Of a stretch of 64,000 bases of DNA, positions 32,460 through 43,510 are shown one piece after another. The notes beneath the pieces are model-generated. The model was not told the DNA's origin and searched no databases. It saw only the letters and a list, made by a program, of their open reading frames with translations. The DNA comes from Dactylorhiza incarnata. Taxonomy: Eukaryota > Streptophyta > Magnoliopsida > Asparagales > Orchidaceae. The stretch lies in contig JAWHQI010000079.1 of NCBI GenBank assembly GCA_033032865.1, positions 3,972,501 through 4,036,500 of the forward strand. Direction: 5' to 3'. A program made the position numbers and the translations under genes. Positions within the stretch are counted from its first letter, which is position 1, and each line of letters starts with the position of its first letter.

Positions 32460-33590
32460 TGCCACCCACTTTGGGAAGTGCGGCCAAAGCCGCATATCTC
32501 GCCACTTGCAGGGTTTAGCCAAGGGAGCACCCCCGTTAGTGGGGTGCGTTCTCCCTCTTATGACTGCATCTCTCTGGCATCGCTCGACTATATTTTTGGA
32601 CCTCTGCGCTCACTGCGCGCCCAGAATGCTTCCGCGTTCATCGCGTGCTCAGAATGTCTTCATGTTCACCGCGCGCTCAGAACACCTTTGTGTTCACCGC
32701 GCGCTCAGAATGCTATCACATTCCCGACGTGCACGAGATTAACCTTTCTTGATTGCCCAGATTGTATTTCTTGTTCATTGCCTTCATCGTGACCAACGAA
32801 GCCACCCGAACTTCCCAGGGGGAAAAACCGGCATATCCGAAAATGACGATCAGTGTGCTCCAAATCGGTGAACGTGATTCACCCGTCAGGTGGTTATGGT
32901 GGTTACGACGACAAAATTATCGGGCTACCCCTGCCCAAGGAAATAAAATGAGCCAATATCCTTCATTTCGAGAGACCTTGCCTTCAGCTCCCGAGAGAGC
33001 TCCTTTAAAGATCCTTCAGAGTTCCCCTTTGGTGTTTGAAGAATTCTTCGAAGATCTCCTTCAGCCTTCGAAGATCTCCTTTGAAGGCGACTCAAAGATC
33101 GCTCTTTGGCTCTTGGAGATCTCTCCACCATTAGAGACTTCTCTCTCTCTCTTTCTTCTCTGCACCCCCAGCGGCGAGTGGTGGCCTGTCACCCTCTTGC
33201 ATTCTTAAGTTTTTAACACCCAAAAGATAGTGAATTTGGTCAGTGCCGATCCAGCCCAGTGGTTTTACACCCTTTCCGAGGTTTTCACGTAAAAAGTCTT
33301 CTTGCTTACTGTCTCACTTTTCTTTAACTGATTGTGCGTTTGGCTCACTCTAGAGTTGATATGGTTCAATTCAACCGGTCTAATGAGAGCATCGAGCGAC
33401 CTGCAATAGTTTGACATCATATGTGGGAACAAGCATTCCCGACTAGATATGAAAATGATCTCCCTTAGAGACTAATAGTGATGGATATTCACTAGGCAAT
33501 CCCGGACATGTGAAGTTCCTCCCTCCCCGCAGAATCAGGAGAGGGAGTGCCCATTGTTACACTTGTCCTACCCTGGTGGCTTGGCATGAC
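32460..33590 (+). other. gypsy-2 left flank, probable LTR or leader, no gene
   Basis: Sequence between the gypsy-1 LTR and the gypsy-2 gag remnant. It holds a 28-bp tandem repeat (32624-32735), and related GAAGATCTCCTT segments near 33045-33085. I see no conserved protein; the small ORFs at 32361-33208 overlap repeats. It is probably the LTR and leader of gypsy-2, but I could not place the LTR end or primer site. Confidence 0.4.
32624..32735 (+). repeat. four 28-bp tandem repeats, each with a 16-bp dyad
   Basis: Units start at 32624, 32652, 32680 and 32708, exactly 28 bp apart. Each begins with a GAA...TTC segment; the third is perfect (GAACAC-CTTT-GTGTTC) and the fourth pairs GAATG with CATTC. 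A CGCGCGCTCA-type spacer separates the units. Confidence 0.85.
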
Positions 33591-34014
33591 CGACAAGCAA
33601 GCCCTTCTGACGAAGGATCAAATTTCAAATGATGTCATACTTTGGCTGAGGCAATCCGCCTTGTCAGAATGGATCCTGGCATATCTAGTTCCATCTTGAC
33701 TCAAGCTCCTACACTGTAGAAAGTTCCATGGAGCAAAAAATCCGTATGAGCATGTCAACTACTTCCTGGCCGCAATGAAGACATTCGGGCTTCCAGACCA
33801 AATTAGTTGCAAGATCTTCCTATCAACACTTCACGACGACGCTCTCCACTGATATCGGTCCGACTGTATGATCGGTTATTGTCCCTTCCTACTCGACACA
33901 CTGCGCCATGACACCTCAATGACGGGCTGCATGGCAAGCAAAGGGAAAATCCTCCAAAACTTAGTTTATTACCTCAACATCACAACGATTGAGGTTCCTT
34001 GGATTAGCCATGGC
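33590..34014 (+). pseudogene. gypsy-2 (Tat-like) gag, first part
   Basis: The plus strand reads a Tat/Athila-type gag core with several stops: NPYEHVNYFLAAMKTFGLPD, then KIFLSTLHDDALH followed by a stop where the family has Trp (ALxWY), and a degenerate end before copia-2. Family likeness rests on the (D/N)PxEHxxxF and ALxW(F/Y) pattern. The gag continues at 41452 beyond copia-2. Confidence 0.7.
34010..34014. repeat. probable target site duplication of copia-2, left copy
   Basis: ATGGC here compared with ATAGT at 41452-41456; the two differences are G-to-A and C-to-T transitions, as expected from decay of methylated cytosine on either strand. Confidence 0.5.
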
Positions 34015-34177
34015 TGTTGGAACATGGTCTTCCGCATCTCCTAGGTTTGAGAATAACAAATCCTATGTGTATTTGATCTTGTGTGTTTAAGTGTGCAGGA
34101 AAATAAAGTCCATATGACTCAATGATTACATAAGAAGGTTGCCCCCAAATTTGAGCCATCAAATCCAACACTCCTTC

Positions 34178-34427
34178 TAGCGCCGGCGGTATCAGCTAGC
34201 GCCTGGCGCTAGCGATAAGGAACCGCTGAGACGAAACCAAACCGCGGAGATGCAAGCTGGCGTTAACATATATAGAAGGAGATAGCGCCTGGCGGTATCT
34301 GATAGCGTAGGCGGTAGCGCGAAGCACAGAAGGCAAGAGAGAAATGTTTCCTCAGATTGAAGATTCTGCCGCACAGAATATGTCCTAATATGGGATAGCG
34401 CCGACGGTAGCATTAGCGCAGGCGCTA
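34178..34427 (+). repeat. dyad cluster TAGCGCC(N)GGCGCTA in copia-2 LTR
   Basis: Six 14-15-bp units of the form TAGCGNN(N)GGCGNTA lie between 34178 and 34427; one is TAGCGCC-T-GGCGCTA, and the last ends about 10 bp before the TATA box. A related pair is in the internal region at about 37692-37717. The 3' LTR copy spans 40546-40795 and has decayed more. Confidence 0.85.
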
Positions 34428-34437
34428 GTGCTGAGGC

Positions 34438-34445
34438 TATAAAAA
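34438..34445 (+). promoter_or_regulatory. TATA box of copia-2 5' LTR
   Basis: TATAAAAA directly follows the dyad cluster; it is conserved at 40806-40813 in the 3' LTR. Confidence 0.65.
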
Positions 34446-34845
34446 GGACCCCTTGGCTCCGTCTTCCTCATCCTCTTGAGATCCAAAATTCCAGAGCTTC
34501 GTGTGGGTCTTCGTCTACTTCTCCAAGAGATCCATATAGGGAGTTCTTATATTGTTGTTTATTTATTTCACATCTTTTCTTATAATCGTTTAGTGAAATC
34601 AAAATTTTGTAATCAATTTTATTAATAATAATCATGTCTCTCTTTGTGTAATAAAATTGATTTGTTCTTTATTTCTCTAAATTGTTTATTATCCTCTCCT
34701 TTATTATAAAACAATTTAGATCTTTATTCAAAATCACTATTTTGATCTCTTATCATAAGCAAGTATTTCAAAATATAATATAAGTTTTTAAAACCCTTAT
34801 TCACCCCCCCCCCCCCCCTCTAAGGGCGCCTACCGATCCAACAAG

Positions 34846-34858
34846 TGGTATCAGTGCC
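34846..34858 (+). promoter_or_regulatory. copia-2 primer binding site
   Basis: TGGTATCAGTGCC begins two bases after the LTR end and matches the initiator tRNA-Met complement with a small change. Confidence 0.8.
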
Positions 34859-34893
34859 AGGTTTTATTCCAATCGGCTTAACAACCAGGAATA

Positions 34894-36320
34894 ATGGCGT
34901 CTCATGATCTCGCTTCTATTAGTTGGGTAAATTTTTAGGAAGAAGAAAAATCTCTTAAACCACCTTTATTCGAATGGAGAAATTATAAAGGGTGGAAATT
35001 TTTATTGGAAAAGTTTATTAAAAACTTAGATATCAATGCATGGGATATAACAATAGTTAGACCAGCGGATGAATCAAATAAATAGGAACGTCATCTAAAT
35101 GCAAAAGCTTTAAATAGTATTTTCTGTGCTTTATCTCACGAAATTTCAAAATTAATATATTGTTTTTCTAGTGCATACAAAGTATGGAAATTTTTTGAAG
35201 AAATGTATAATTCTCCATCTACAGGTATGGAACAAATGCAAGAAGTGGAGAACATACAAGATTGCACATCAAATGGAAAAGGAGAAATCCCATCTTTGGA
35301 AGAGGAATGCCAAATAGATGAAGACAACAAAGAAAATTCATGCTCAAATCTCACAGCATCCAAAAGCACTGTAAGGAAATCAAATCATCCTATTGTTTGC
35401 AATTCTATTTCTACTTTACAATTTCTACAAATTACAAAGCGCAAAATTAAGAAATTAAAAAATGCGAATTGCAAATTGCGCTTAGAAAAAAAAATTTAAA
35501 TGCAAAAGTTAAAGTAGAATCAAAATCTGATTTATCTAGCTTTACTCATGTCACTTCAATTGAAAATACAAAACCTTGTTTTAATTGTAATGATATTAAA
35601 GAAAAATTTAAGGAACTTGAAAAAGAAATTATTTGTATAAAAGAACATAATGAAAAATTATCTTTAGAAAATTAATCTTTAAAAAGTGATTGTGCTACAT
35701 GCAAAAGTTATAAAATTGAAATTGAAGAGATGGATGAAACATTTGAGGAATACATAAATAAATATCAAAACCATATTGATTCAATTGTATCCACTCTTAA
35801 AAATAGCACAATCGCTTATAATAAAGCTAGACATAATTTAAAAATCAAGAATGATGAATTAAAATTAAAAATCAACTTGCTAATGAAAATTGTAAATACA
35901 AATTCACAATATCAAACAATATCTAAAAGCAAGTTGAATATGAATATGAATTTCGTAACTAAGTCTAATAATGGGAGTAAGAAACATAAAGGATTTGGAA
36001 ATCAAAATCAAAATCACCATTATTTACAAAATTATGTATCTCCTAAAGTAAATTCAAATATGCAAAAATTTCCTATGAAAAATGATTTCAAATGTCATCA
36101 TTATTTTAAGCCTAAATTTAATGAATATGGAAATTTAATGCAAAATTATAATATTAAACCAAAGTATGAGTGGAAACCCAAAGTTAAAGATGAAACATTA
36201 ACTCCCCTTGAAAGGGACCACTCGTACTTGTCTCCCCAAAAGCCATCTCGCTATATTTGGGTACCCAAAGGAACCATCCCACATGGTTCCCTTTGGATAC
36301 CCAAATCTCTCATCTACTAG
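34894..36320 (+). pseudogene. copia-2 gag
   Basis: From ATG 34894 the frame reads MASHDLASISWVNF, a stop at about 34939, then PPLFEWRNYKGWKFLLEKFI, LNAKALNSIFCALSHEISKL and SSAYKVWKFFEEMY, the Ty1/copia gag pattern seen in Sireviruses. It breaks at 35497 and continues in another frame (35469-35675, 35730-36320) with long Lys/Glu-rich coiled-coil sequence. The end, SRYIWVPKGTIPHGSLWIP, matches the W(V/A)PKG-type gag end of SIRE elements. A possible remnant CxxC motif (CFNCNDIK, at about 35577) is not a full zinc knuckle. No pol follows. Confidence 0.8.
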
Positions 36321-38004
36321 TATCATCCAAAGGCATGAAGTAGAATATTTTCAAATTGGAATATACAAATTTCTACTTCATGATGTGCTTTAATGTTTTT
36401 TCTATTTTTTTTGGTCTTTTTAAGCCATCATGTCATGGCCATCTAATATAATATATTGAAATTTTGACTTTGTCCCCTAAAGCCTAAATGAAGTGTGCAA
36501 ATCAAAGTAAATCAAAAACTAAAAGTCAAGTATTTTGCTCTCATTTATAAATGACCAATCTATTACTAGTAAAATCATTACCCATAAATATCATATAGTA
36601 TTCATATAAATTGAACTATAAATTTGTTATAAGATATTTCAAATTAAATTCAGTTATTAGGCTACTAAGTTTTTTAGCCTTCACCAACAAGTGGTTTAGA
36701 GGAATAACATGATCTAAAAGAAAGTTCAAGATCTAAATAAAAGCTCAACTTTCAATATGGTTGTCTTTGTTCACAACAAAAAATTATAGTGTGTTCACTC
36801 CTTGATGTCAAACATGATTTAAACCATCACAATTGTTCACCTATCAAAAATCACATATATATTTTCAAAATTCATAATTAAAAGAAAATCACTAAAATGT
36901 ATTGAAAGAATTTACCTTCATAATGAATATTGAATTCACACGCACCACCATGATCTATTGATGTCCTTTGCTAAAATTCTCTAACATCATATATCATAAG
37001 TCATATCAAAAGTCTTCTAAAAACAATTATTTCTATCACAATTATGTGAATTATAATTGATATAGTAATTGATGACAATTGATATTATAATTACATACCA
37101 TGGTTGGTGTATTATGTGTGTATTGTGATTTATTTCAAGTTTAGACCTTTGAATCATCTTGATATCAAATCAAATAAAATCATCACTTCATTCTAGGTCT
37201 CTAAGTTGAAACACAATCAAACCTTGGTATAACATTAATCTCAAACTTATCATTCTAACATTGTCACCTAAAGAATATTTGTGTCTATGTTAGGCTTTAT
37301 GTGTTTACCCAGATATACAGGCTGGGTATTCTCATCTAGGGCTTATCCATGATATTCTTACGTATGGACATTATTTTTTAATCACTAAAATCATGCATAT
37401 TTGTTTTGTTCATTCATGTCTTCTCGTGCTTACATTTCCTATCATTTTCAAACTACATTAGACTGATAAATATAAGCCTTAGAAAAATTAAAATGGAGAT
37501 ATAATAAATTATATCTCATGCAAATTTATTTGGTAAAGTTATATACAAAATCGCTAATGTTTCATGCAATTTGCACAATCTAGACATCTCCTAAAATTCT
37601 GAAATTTCAGCATGAAATTAATATTTGGACACTTAATCAAGATCAACAAATAAAAATTTCAAAATCATCAAAAATCGTGCACTGTTTCCAGCGCTAGCGC
37701 TAATGCCGGCGCTAGCAAACCTATTTGTTTTTTTGTAATTTCAAAATTTTGAAAAATTCTTAAAAATATATTAATCTATATGTACTATTCATTTTTGCAC
37801 TTCTGATTATATTTCATTCTTGAAAAATCAAATACAAAAATACAAAGCCAAATTACAAAAAATATGTTTTGCCTTTTTGTTTTTGTCATTTGTTTAAAAT
37901 CTATTTTTTATGCAAAAATCCAATAAAAAATATAAAACCAAAACAAGTATCAAAAATTATTATTTTGAACTTAACTTTTCTATTTACATGTATCTTGTGA
38001 AAGG

Positions 38005-38093
38005 GTGATTTGGGCTATCATCCCATCACATCACCTAGTACCGGGCAAACCTCTCACAGGGTAGTCCTCGGGAAGTCCAAGATCAATCTTATG
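38005..38093 (+). repeat. module shared with LARD LTRs (copia-2 copy)
   Basis: Words CCCATCACAT, CCTAGTACCG, CGGGAAGTCCAAGAT in the same order and spacing as 14041-14129 and 23294-23379. Its presence in two superfamilies suggests transfer between elements or a common host-derived source. Confidence 0.7.
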
Positions 38094-38597
38094 AGTTCAA
38101 ACTATAAATCAAAATTATTCTTCAAAATATCAAAAATACTGTATGGACTTCATTGAAAATCAAGCATGATTTAACCCATCATTTAGAACTTCAATAATGT
38201 TGCAATTTATCTTTTCAAACTACTTTGAACATTGTTTTCATCATGCTTTGATATATCTATTAATATGTGCATCAATTATATTGTAAAAGTTGTGTAGAAC
38301 CAAGCTTAGTATGCCTCTAAGTATGAGTAAATGTTTTATGTTTGATAATGATATTTATTCACTCACTTTGGCATTGTCTATATATGTGTTTAATCTAAGA
38401 ATGCTTGTGTATGTTTTGTATTAGTACAATGAATTAAAATTGCACAAGTATCTTAACTACACTACCTTTATTTGCACTTTTAAAAGTTAAGAAAAGTGGT
38501 TATGTTTTCATAAATTATATTGGTTTGCAAAACAAGTGTATTCGGAGAACTTTGTACAAAACAAAAATCATAAAATAAAGTGACAAAGATAACTCCA

Positions 38598-38658
38598 CCA
38601 AGCACTACTTGAACCTCCTGATAAGTCTTAATAAGCGTTGTGAGGTTGAGTACCTTGG
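38598..38658 (+). repeat. stem-loop unit 1 in copia-2
   Basis: Outer arms CCAAG (38598) and CTTGG (38654) pair. Inner arms TGAACCTC (38610) and GAGGTTGA (38642) pair with one mismatch. The loop contains CTGATAAGTCTTAATAAGC. Confidence 0.65.
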
Positions 38659-38776
38659 AAAGAATAGTAAAGTATCTTGTGCAAACCATATCTTTCTTTC
38701 AAAATAAAAACCACTTACTCTTAAGTACACCGGATCACTAGTTTCAATATTAAAATAAAATAAAATATGTTATCCC

Positions 38777-38837
38777 CCAAGCACTACTTTGCACCCTGAT
38801 AAGTCTTGATGAGCATTATGTGTGCAAAGCACCTTGG
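38777..38837 (+). repeat. stem-loop unit 2 in copia-2
   Basis: The same outer arms (CCAAG 38777, CTTGG 38833) and almost the same loop (CTGATAAGTCTTGATGAGC), but a different inner stem CTTTGCAC (38787) with GTGCAAAG (38822), perfectly paired. Unit length is 61 nt in both copies. Confidence 0.65.
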
Positions 38838-39728
38838 TAGTTGTACATTTTGTTTGTGCATTGAAGTGTGTGGAAGTAAAATTATTTGTGTTTTATTGTG
38901 CTCTTACTTTACATATTTCTTGTATTTTTGATTAAAACATTTGTTTACTATACTCAAAAATATACTTATGTGCACATCATTATCTTCCATAACACTTCTT
39001 CTCATGAGTATTGGATCCTACTGCTAATTCTATACTACTCTTTATCTATATAAATGCACTAGATAACCTAGCATGCTTTCTACAATGTTTGGTATGTTTT
39101 GAAGTTGTGAATTAAAATAACATTGTAGTAATATATTTTTGATAACATTATTTCATGCTTGGTTACTTTATTGTTAGACTTAAAGATTTTAATTGAACAA
39201 TGATTTACAAAAACATATTCTTTATGAAATTTAACTCATATATCTTTTTATGGATCAACATTGATTACAATAAGATGTTTCTTGTATTTCGATAAGTCTT
39301 TCGCATCATAACCATATAATTGTCTTACCTTGCACTTTCATGCTTATTTAAAGTCTTTTATTTTGTGTGCATCCTCACTTGAATCTTAACATTCATTTCT
39401 TTCAACAAGTGGTAGACTTGCTTGGTAAACTTTATATTGGTTGCTTTAAACAAGAATAATTTTTTTGCTAAGAACTCTAATTTATTTCTATGAAAATATT
39501 GTAATACTGCAACTCTAATTTATTAATGGATTAGCTAGGTGAACTTTTCTTTAAAAATTCAAATATTAAAACCCATTGGCTATGAAATTATAATTTGATT
39601 TAAAATGCTTAAATGTTTCCAATAATTATTATCCATGATTACACATCTCACCATAGCGGGGGCGTAGGGTTGTAGACATTAGATAACCTAACCTCTAAGT
39701 CATGTCTTGTCCTTAACCGGGGAGGGTT

Positions 39729-39753
39729 CCAGTGGGGCCTTGCGAGGCACTGG
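39729..39753 (+). other. hairpin in GC-rich patch of copia-2
   Basis: CCAGTG pairs with CACTGG around an inner CCT/AGG stem and TGCG loop, with a GGG bulge. It sits in a locally GC-rich stretch within AT-rich sequence. Its role is unknown. Confidence 0.4.
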
Positions 39754-40123
39754 GGGGAAAGAGTGCTGAGTTTTGTTTTTCTAGTGTTTGCATATGGGAC
39801 TAACACCCCAACCTACGACATGTATGCAGCTCCTCATGCCCATCCGTCACTTAGTATGGGGCTAGGGTGTAGACATATTGTCTGGGTAGTTTAGTTACTT
39901 GGAAATCATTACATTTTTATGCTGAATACTCTTATATAAAAAGGGGATGAACCAACATAATAATACTTGAAAATTTTATATTGCTAAAAACTCTGATCTA
40001 TCTCTATAAAAATTATTCTAAAAACTCCTTATCATTTCATTCTCTCTAAAAGCTCGATCATGCCTTTATCTTCTAATCAAAACTTTTCTGTGTTTTGCCT
40101 CCTTACCCACTTTTGCTAATAAC

Positions 40124-40382
40124 AAAAGGGGGAGAACTAACATGATAAATATAATCCGCTATCAAAATAGAAAACAAACATGATTAATTAAGATGATAGC
40201 TTACATATTAGGGGAGCATTCACTTAGGGGGAGCATGTATTTAGGGGGAGCAATTCTAAATGCTAAAATTGATAATTATCCTAAGTGAACACTCTCACAC
40301 ACACACAAGTAAGTTTCATCATGCTTATATATTAATGCTCTGATTTATCATTAATGGATTTGTTATTATCAAAAAGGGAGTT
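40124..40382 (+). promoter_or_regulatory. copia-2 multiple polypurine tracts
   Basis: AAGGGGGAG near 40126, AGGGGAG near 40210 and AGGGGGAG near 40226 and 40243 precede the LTR-adjacent tract AAAAGGGAG (about 40372-40380). Several near-identical polypurine tracts before the 3' LTR are a known Sirevirus feature. Confidence 0.7.
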
Positions 40383-41451
40383 TGTTGGATCATGGTCTTC
40401 CGCATCTCCTAGGTTTAAGAATAACAAATCCTATGTGTATTTGATCTTGTGTGTTTAAGTGTGCAGGAAAACAAAGTCCATATGACTCAAGGATTGCATA
40501 AGAAGGTTGCCCCCAAATTTGAGCCATCAAATCCAACACTCCTTCTAGCGCCGACGGTATCAGCTAGCGCCTGGCGCTAGCGCTATGGAACTGCTGAGAT
40601 GAAACCAAACCGCTGAGATGCAAGCTGGCGTTAACATATATAGAAGGAAATAACGCTCGACGGTATCCGATAGCGCAGGCAGTAGCGCGGAGCACAGAAG
40701 GCAAGAGAGAAATGTTTCCTCGGATTGAAGATTCTGCCGCACAGAATATGTCCTAATATGGGATAGTGCCGACGGTAGCATTAGCATACGCGCTAGTGCT
40801 GAGGCTATAAAAAGGACCCCTTGGCTCCGTCTTCCTCATCCTCTTGAGATCCAAAATTCCAAAGCTTTGTGCAGGTCTTCGTCTACTTCTCCAAGAGATC
40901 CATATAGGGAGTTCTTATATTGTTGTTTATTTATTTCACAACTTTTCTTATAATCGTTTAGTGAAATCGCCTCGTGTTGGCGACTAGGTCTGGGTAGGAC
41001 TTAGGGCAGACATTTGCCTCGTGTTGGCGACTAGGTCTCGGGTGTAGGTCTAGGGGGTGCTCGAGGCCATATCCGGGGAAGGGTTGGCTAGAGCGGTTTG
41101 AGGCCGTATCCGGGGAAGGATCGACTAAAGCCAACCGGTTCGTGGTGATACGAGTTGCTATAGAAAGCAAAAGGAGTTTTTCATATTTCTCTTTGATTTC
41201 TAGCGTCATTGAAATCAAAATTTTGTAATCAATTTTATTAATAATAATCATGTCTCTCTTTGTGTAATAAAATTGATTTGTTCTTTATTTCTCTAGATTG
41301 TTTATTATCCTCTCATTTATTATAAAACAATTTAGATCTTTATTCAAATCACTATTTTGATCTCTTATCATAAGCAAGTATTTCAGAATATTATATAAGT
41401 TTTTAAAACCCTTATTCACCCCCCCCTCTAAGGGCGCCTACCGATCCAACA
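40383..41451 (+). repeat. copia-2 3' LTR (1069 bp) with an extra 248-bp segment
   Basis: It matches the 5' LTR except for 40969-41216, which is flanked by the direct repeat TGAAATC (40962 and 41210), and a shorter poly-C. The extra segment has its own internal duplications (CCTCGTGTTGGCGACTAGG twice, ATCCGGGGAAGG twice). Either it was inserted here or lost from the 5' LTR between the TGAAATC repeats. Confidence 0.88.
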
Positions 41452-42100
41452 ATAGTCACCCACAAAAGACTGAGTCCCAAGAAGCTTCGCACAGAGAAGA
41501 GTCGTGTGGCCCCAACATCGATAACATGAACTAACCTCTAAACATCAACCAATCCACAACAACTTGAAGTCGTGGGTCGAAAGAGGAAGGGACAACAACC
41601 GTAAACGGAGGCCGATCGGCATAACCAGAGCCAATCAGTCTGTACCCAAGGGATGATGAATCAAAAACCTAGGTCTACACCTTGTTGAACGCCTTCCACG
41701 AGCATATCTTATCTATAATCTACAACAACAAGATCGTCAACTGGCCAGAACTGCTCCCTCGAAACACTGGGAATCAGTCCCAGTTTTGCGTATTTCACAG
41801 AGGCCTAGGACACCATACGAAGAAATGCCTATGCTTGAAGGATGAAATCTAGTGCCTCGTCTAGTTGGGGCACCTTTAGGCCGTTCGTAAAACACCTCAG
41901 AAGCAAGCAACTCAAAAAAGGCAACTGAGGTCCAGTTATCGGAGTGATCGACGCCTAAATCACCGCCGCACATCATGCTAGATGATCTGGAGAACTCGTC
42001 CAAATGCTACCTAGGATAACCAAGAACCGGGAAGGAGAGCCCTACATTATCTATGCTTTCACTTAGTTTGTATTTAAAACAATCGCTAACTCAAAAGTCG
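41452..42100 (+). pseudogene. gypsy-2 (Tat-like) gag, second part
   Basis: Continuing after copia-2, the plus strand reads YTLLNAFHEHILSI...WPELL, then FCVFHRGLGHHTKKCLCLKDEI, the CxFHRxxGHxTxxC zinc-binding pattern of Tat/Athila gags (the variant knuckle around 41766-41822). Stops follow in EIxCLVxLGHL, and the frame ends in EPYIIYAFT at about 42063. No protease or RT follows, so gypsy-2 may be a gag-only derivative. Confidence 0.75.
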
Positions 42101-42182
42101 CAAGTCTACACTTGCACACGTACTAGTGTTTATTTCAACTCAATATGTTTTGTTTGCTCTTAACTCTGCCACTGCAGGAACA

Positions 42183-42446
42183 CTCTGGGGCTAGTTACCC
42201 CTGACCACGCACTGCCGTCTTGAATGCATTCGCTCTTCGCCGCCGCAGTAGGTCATGGCACCATAAGGGCCTGCCCCTCGCACATTCACCAACGGTTTGA
42301 AAACATACGCTCTTCACCACCGACTTTGGGGCCAGTTCCCCCTAACCACGCACTACAGGCTTGAACGCATTCGATCTTCGCTACCACAGTAGGTCATGGC
42401 ACCGTAAGGGCCCGCCCCTCGCAAGGTTGCTAGTGGTTTGAACGCA
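42183..42446 (+). repeat. tandem repeat of about 141 bp, two copies
   Basis: TGGGGC(T/C)AGTT...CCACGCACT...GTAGGTCATGGCACC.TAAGGGCC segments start at 42186 and 42327. The second copy is partial. They lie directly 3' of the gypsy-2 gag in non-coding sequence. Confidence 0.8.
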
Positions 42447-43333
42447 TCATTGAAACATATTAAACTTGACAAAGTTCACCTTATGGTAATATTCAACGTT
42501 TAAAAATGAATAAAATTAAATAGAATGATATTCTGGTCACAAAGTAGAGGCATTCTTATAAATGGGAAGGAAACTTTAAAACTTCATGCTCCATGCGGTC
42601 ATATTAACATATGCCTGTATTATACACCTTTAGTGCAACCATGTCATTCACCATATATTAGAAGTCTTGCATGGGTTTCACTTGTGCTCGACTGCTCTCT
42701 TGTAGGATGCATTTGTGCTCGATGCATTTGATTATGAACATGCTTTATCCATCCGTAGTTTGCCTTGAGTACGCATAGGCTTCGTTCATTCCCACCCAAA
42801 ATGGCATTGTACGGATTCTACGAATATCAGTATGAGATAAAGTTTATTACACATCCTTCAAATGGGTTTTCCGGATGAATCAAAACTTATGAATAAAAAA
42901 GTCCTAAAAGAAAACATTCACATATCTTCGCGCTTAACATGTACTTAATATGAAATATTTAGTATGTTTCTCTGACAATTCATTGATATGTAAGCTATGT
43001 GCATGATATTACATGGGAAAATCTTACAATATCAATCTATAGCATATAAATTTCAAATAACTCATTATTCAAAAAATTTAGTTCAGGAACACTGTGAACC
43101 AGGGGAAAGAAGGAGCTTGTGAGAATTCGAGGAATCATATTGCTTCATAAACCCTTCATGATGATTAGGTTAGAATAAATAGCAATTGCATTTCGACTTT
43201 CCGTTGAACTCACATGAACGAAGAACACATAACGAAAAAAAAACCTACAATCCTTAGTCTCTACAAATCAAAACTTATCTCCGTTCAACGGGAACCATAT
43301 ATAACGTAAGAAGGAAGCATAAAACACAACCAT
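42447..43333 (+). other. non-coding sequence before copia-3, nothing recognised
   Basis: AT-rich sequence without a conserved frame, terminal repeat or RNA gene I can support. It may be the rest of gypsy-2. Confidence 0.4.
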
Positions 43334-43510
43334 TGTTGGGAATATTGCCCCTCAATGTTCTATAGATTTGAAGATGCATCACACTCAATGCTAAGTACAT
43401 ATTGTATTTGATAAGCCCTTTCTATATCATGTTTTTGCAGGCTTAAGTCATTCCAGATATTAGAATAGGTCTTTTGTTTTCACTATCAAAACCGCTGATA
43501 TAACAGTCTG

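Larger units (their letters stand above)
34015..34843 (+). repeat. copia-2 5' LTR (829 bp)
   Basis: It runs from TGTTGGAACATGG to GATCCAACA. It has the TAGCGCC/GGCGCTA dyad cluster, a TATA box, and a 15-nt poly-C run (34804-34818), against 8 C in the 3' LTR. It lacks the 248-bp segment found in the 3' LTR. Confidence 0.92.
36321..40123 (+). other. copia-2 non-coding internal region
   Basis: About 3.8 kb of AT-rich sequence without recognisable pol or ORF3. Landmarks are a GCGCTAGCGCTA/GGCGCTAGC cluster near 37692-37717, the module shared with LARD LTRs (38005-38093), two related stem-loop units (38598-38658 and 38777-38837), and a GC-rich patch with a hairpin (39650-39890). Confidence 0.75.
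34015..41451 (+). mobile_element. copia-2, gag-only Sirevirus-like element (non-autonomous)
   Basis: LTRs (34015-34843 and 40383-41451) start TGTTGGA and end CCAACA. A primer site follows the first, and purine tracts precede the second. The internal 5.5 kb has a broken gag (34894-36320) and then about 4 kb of AT-rich sequence without integrase, RT or RNase H. The gag pattern, LTR termini and repeated AGGGGGAG tracts point to the Sirevirus (SIRE/Maximus) lineage. It must have been moved by enzymes from a partner element. It interrupts gypsy-2. Confidence 0.85.

Noticed and set aside
34804..34818. Poly-C tract of copia-2 as a functional element
   Set aside because: The homologous run has only 8 C in the other LTR and about 7 in related LTR ends; ordinary slippage explains the length.
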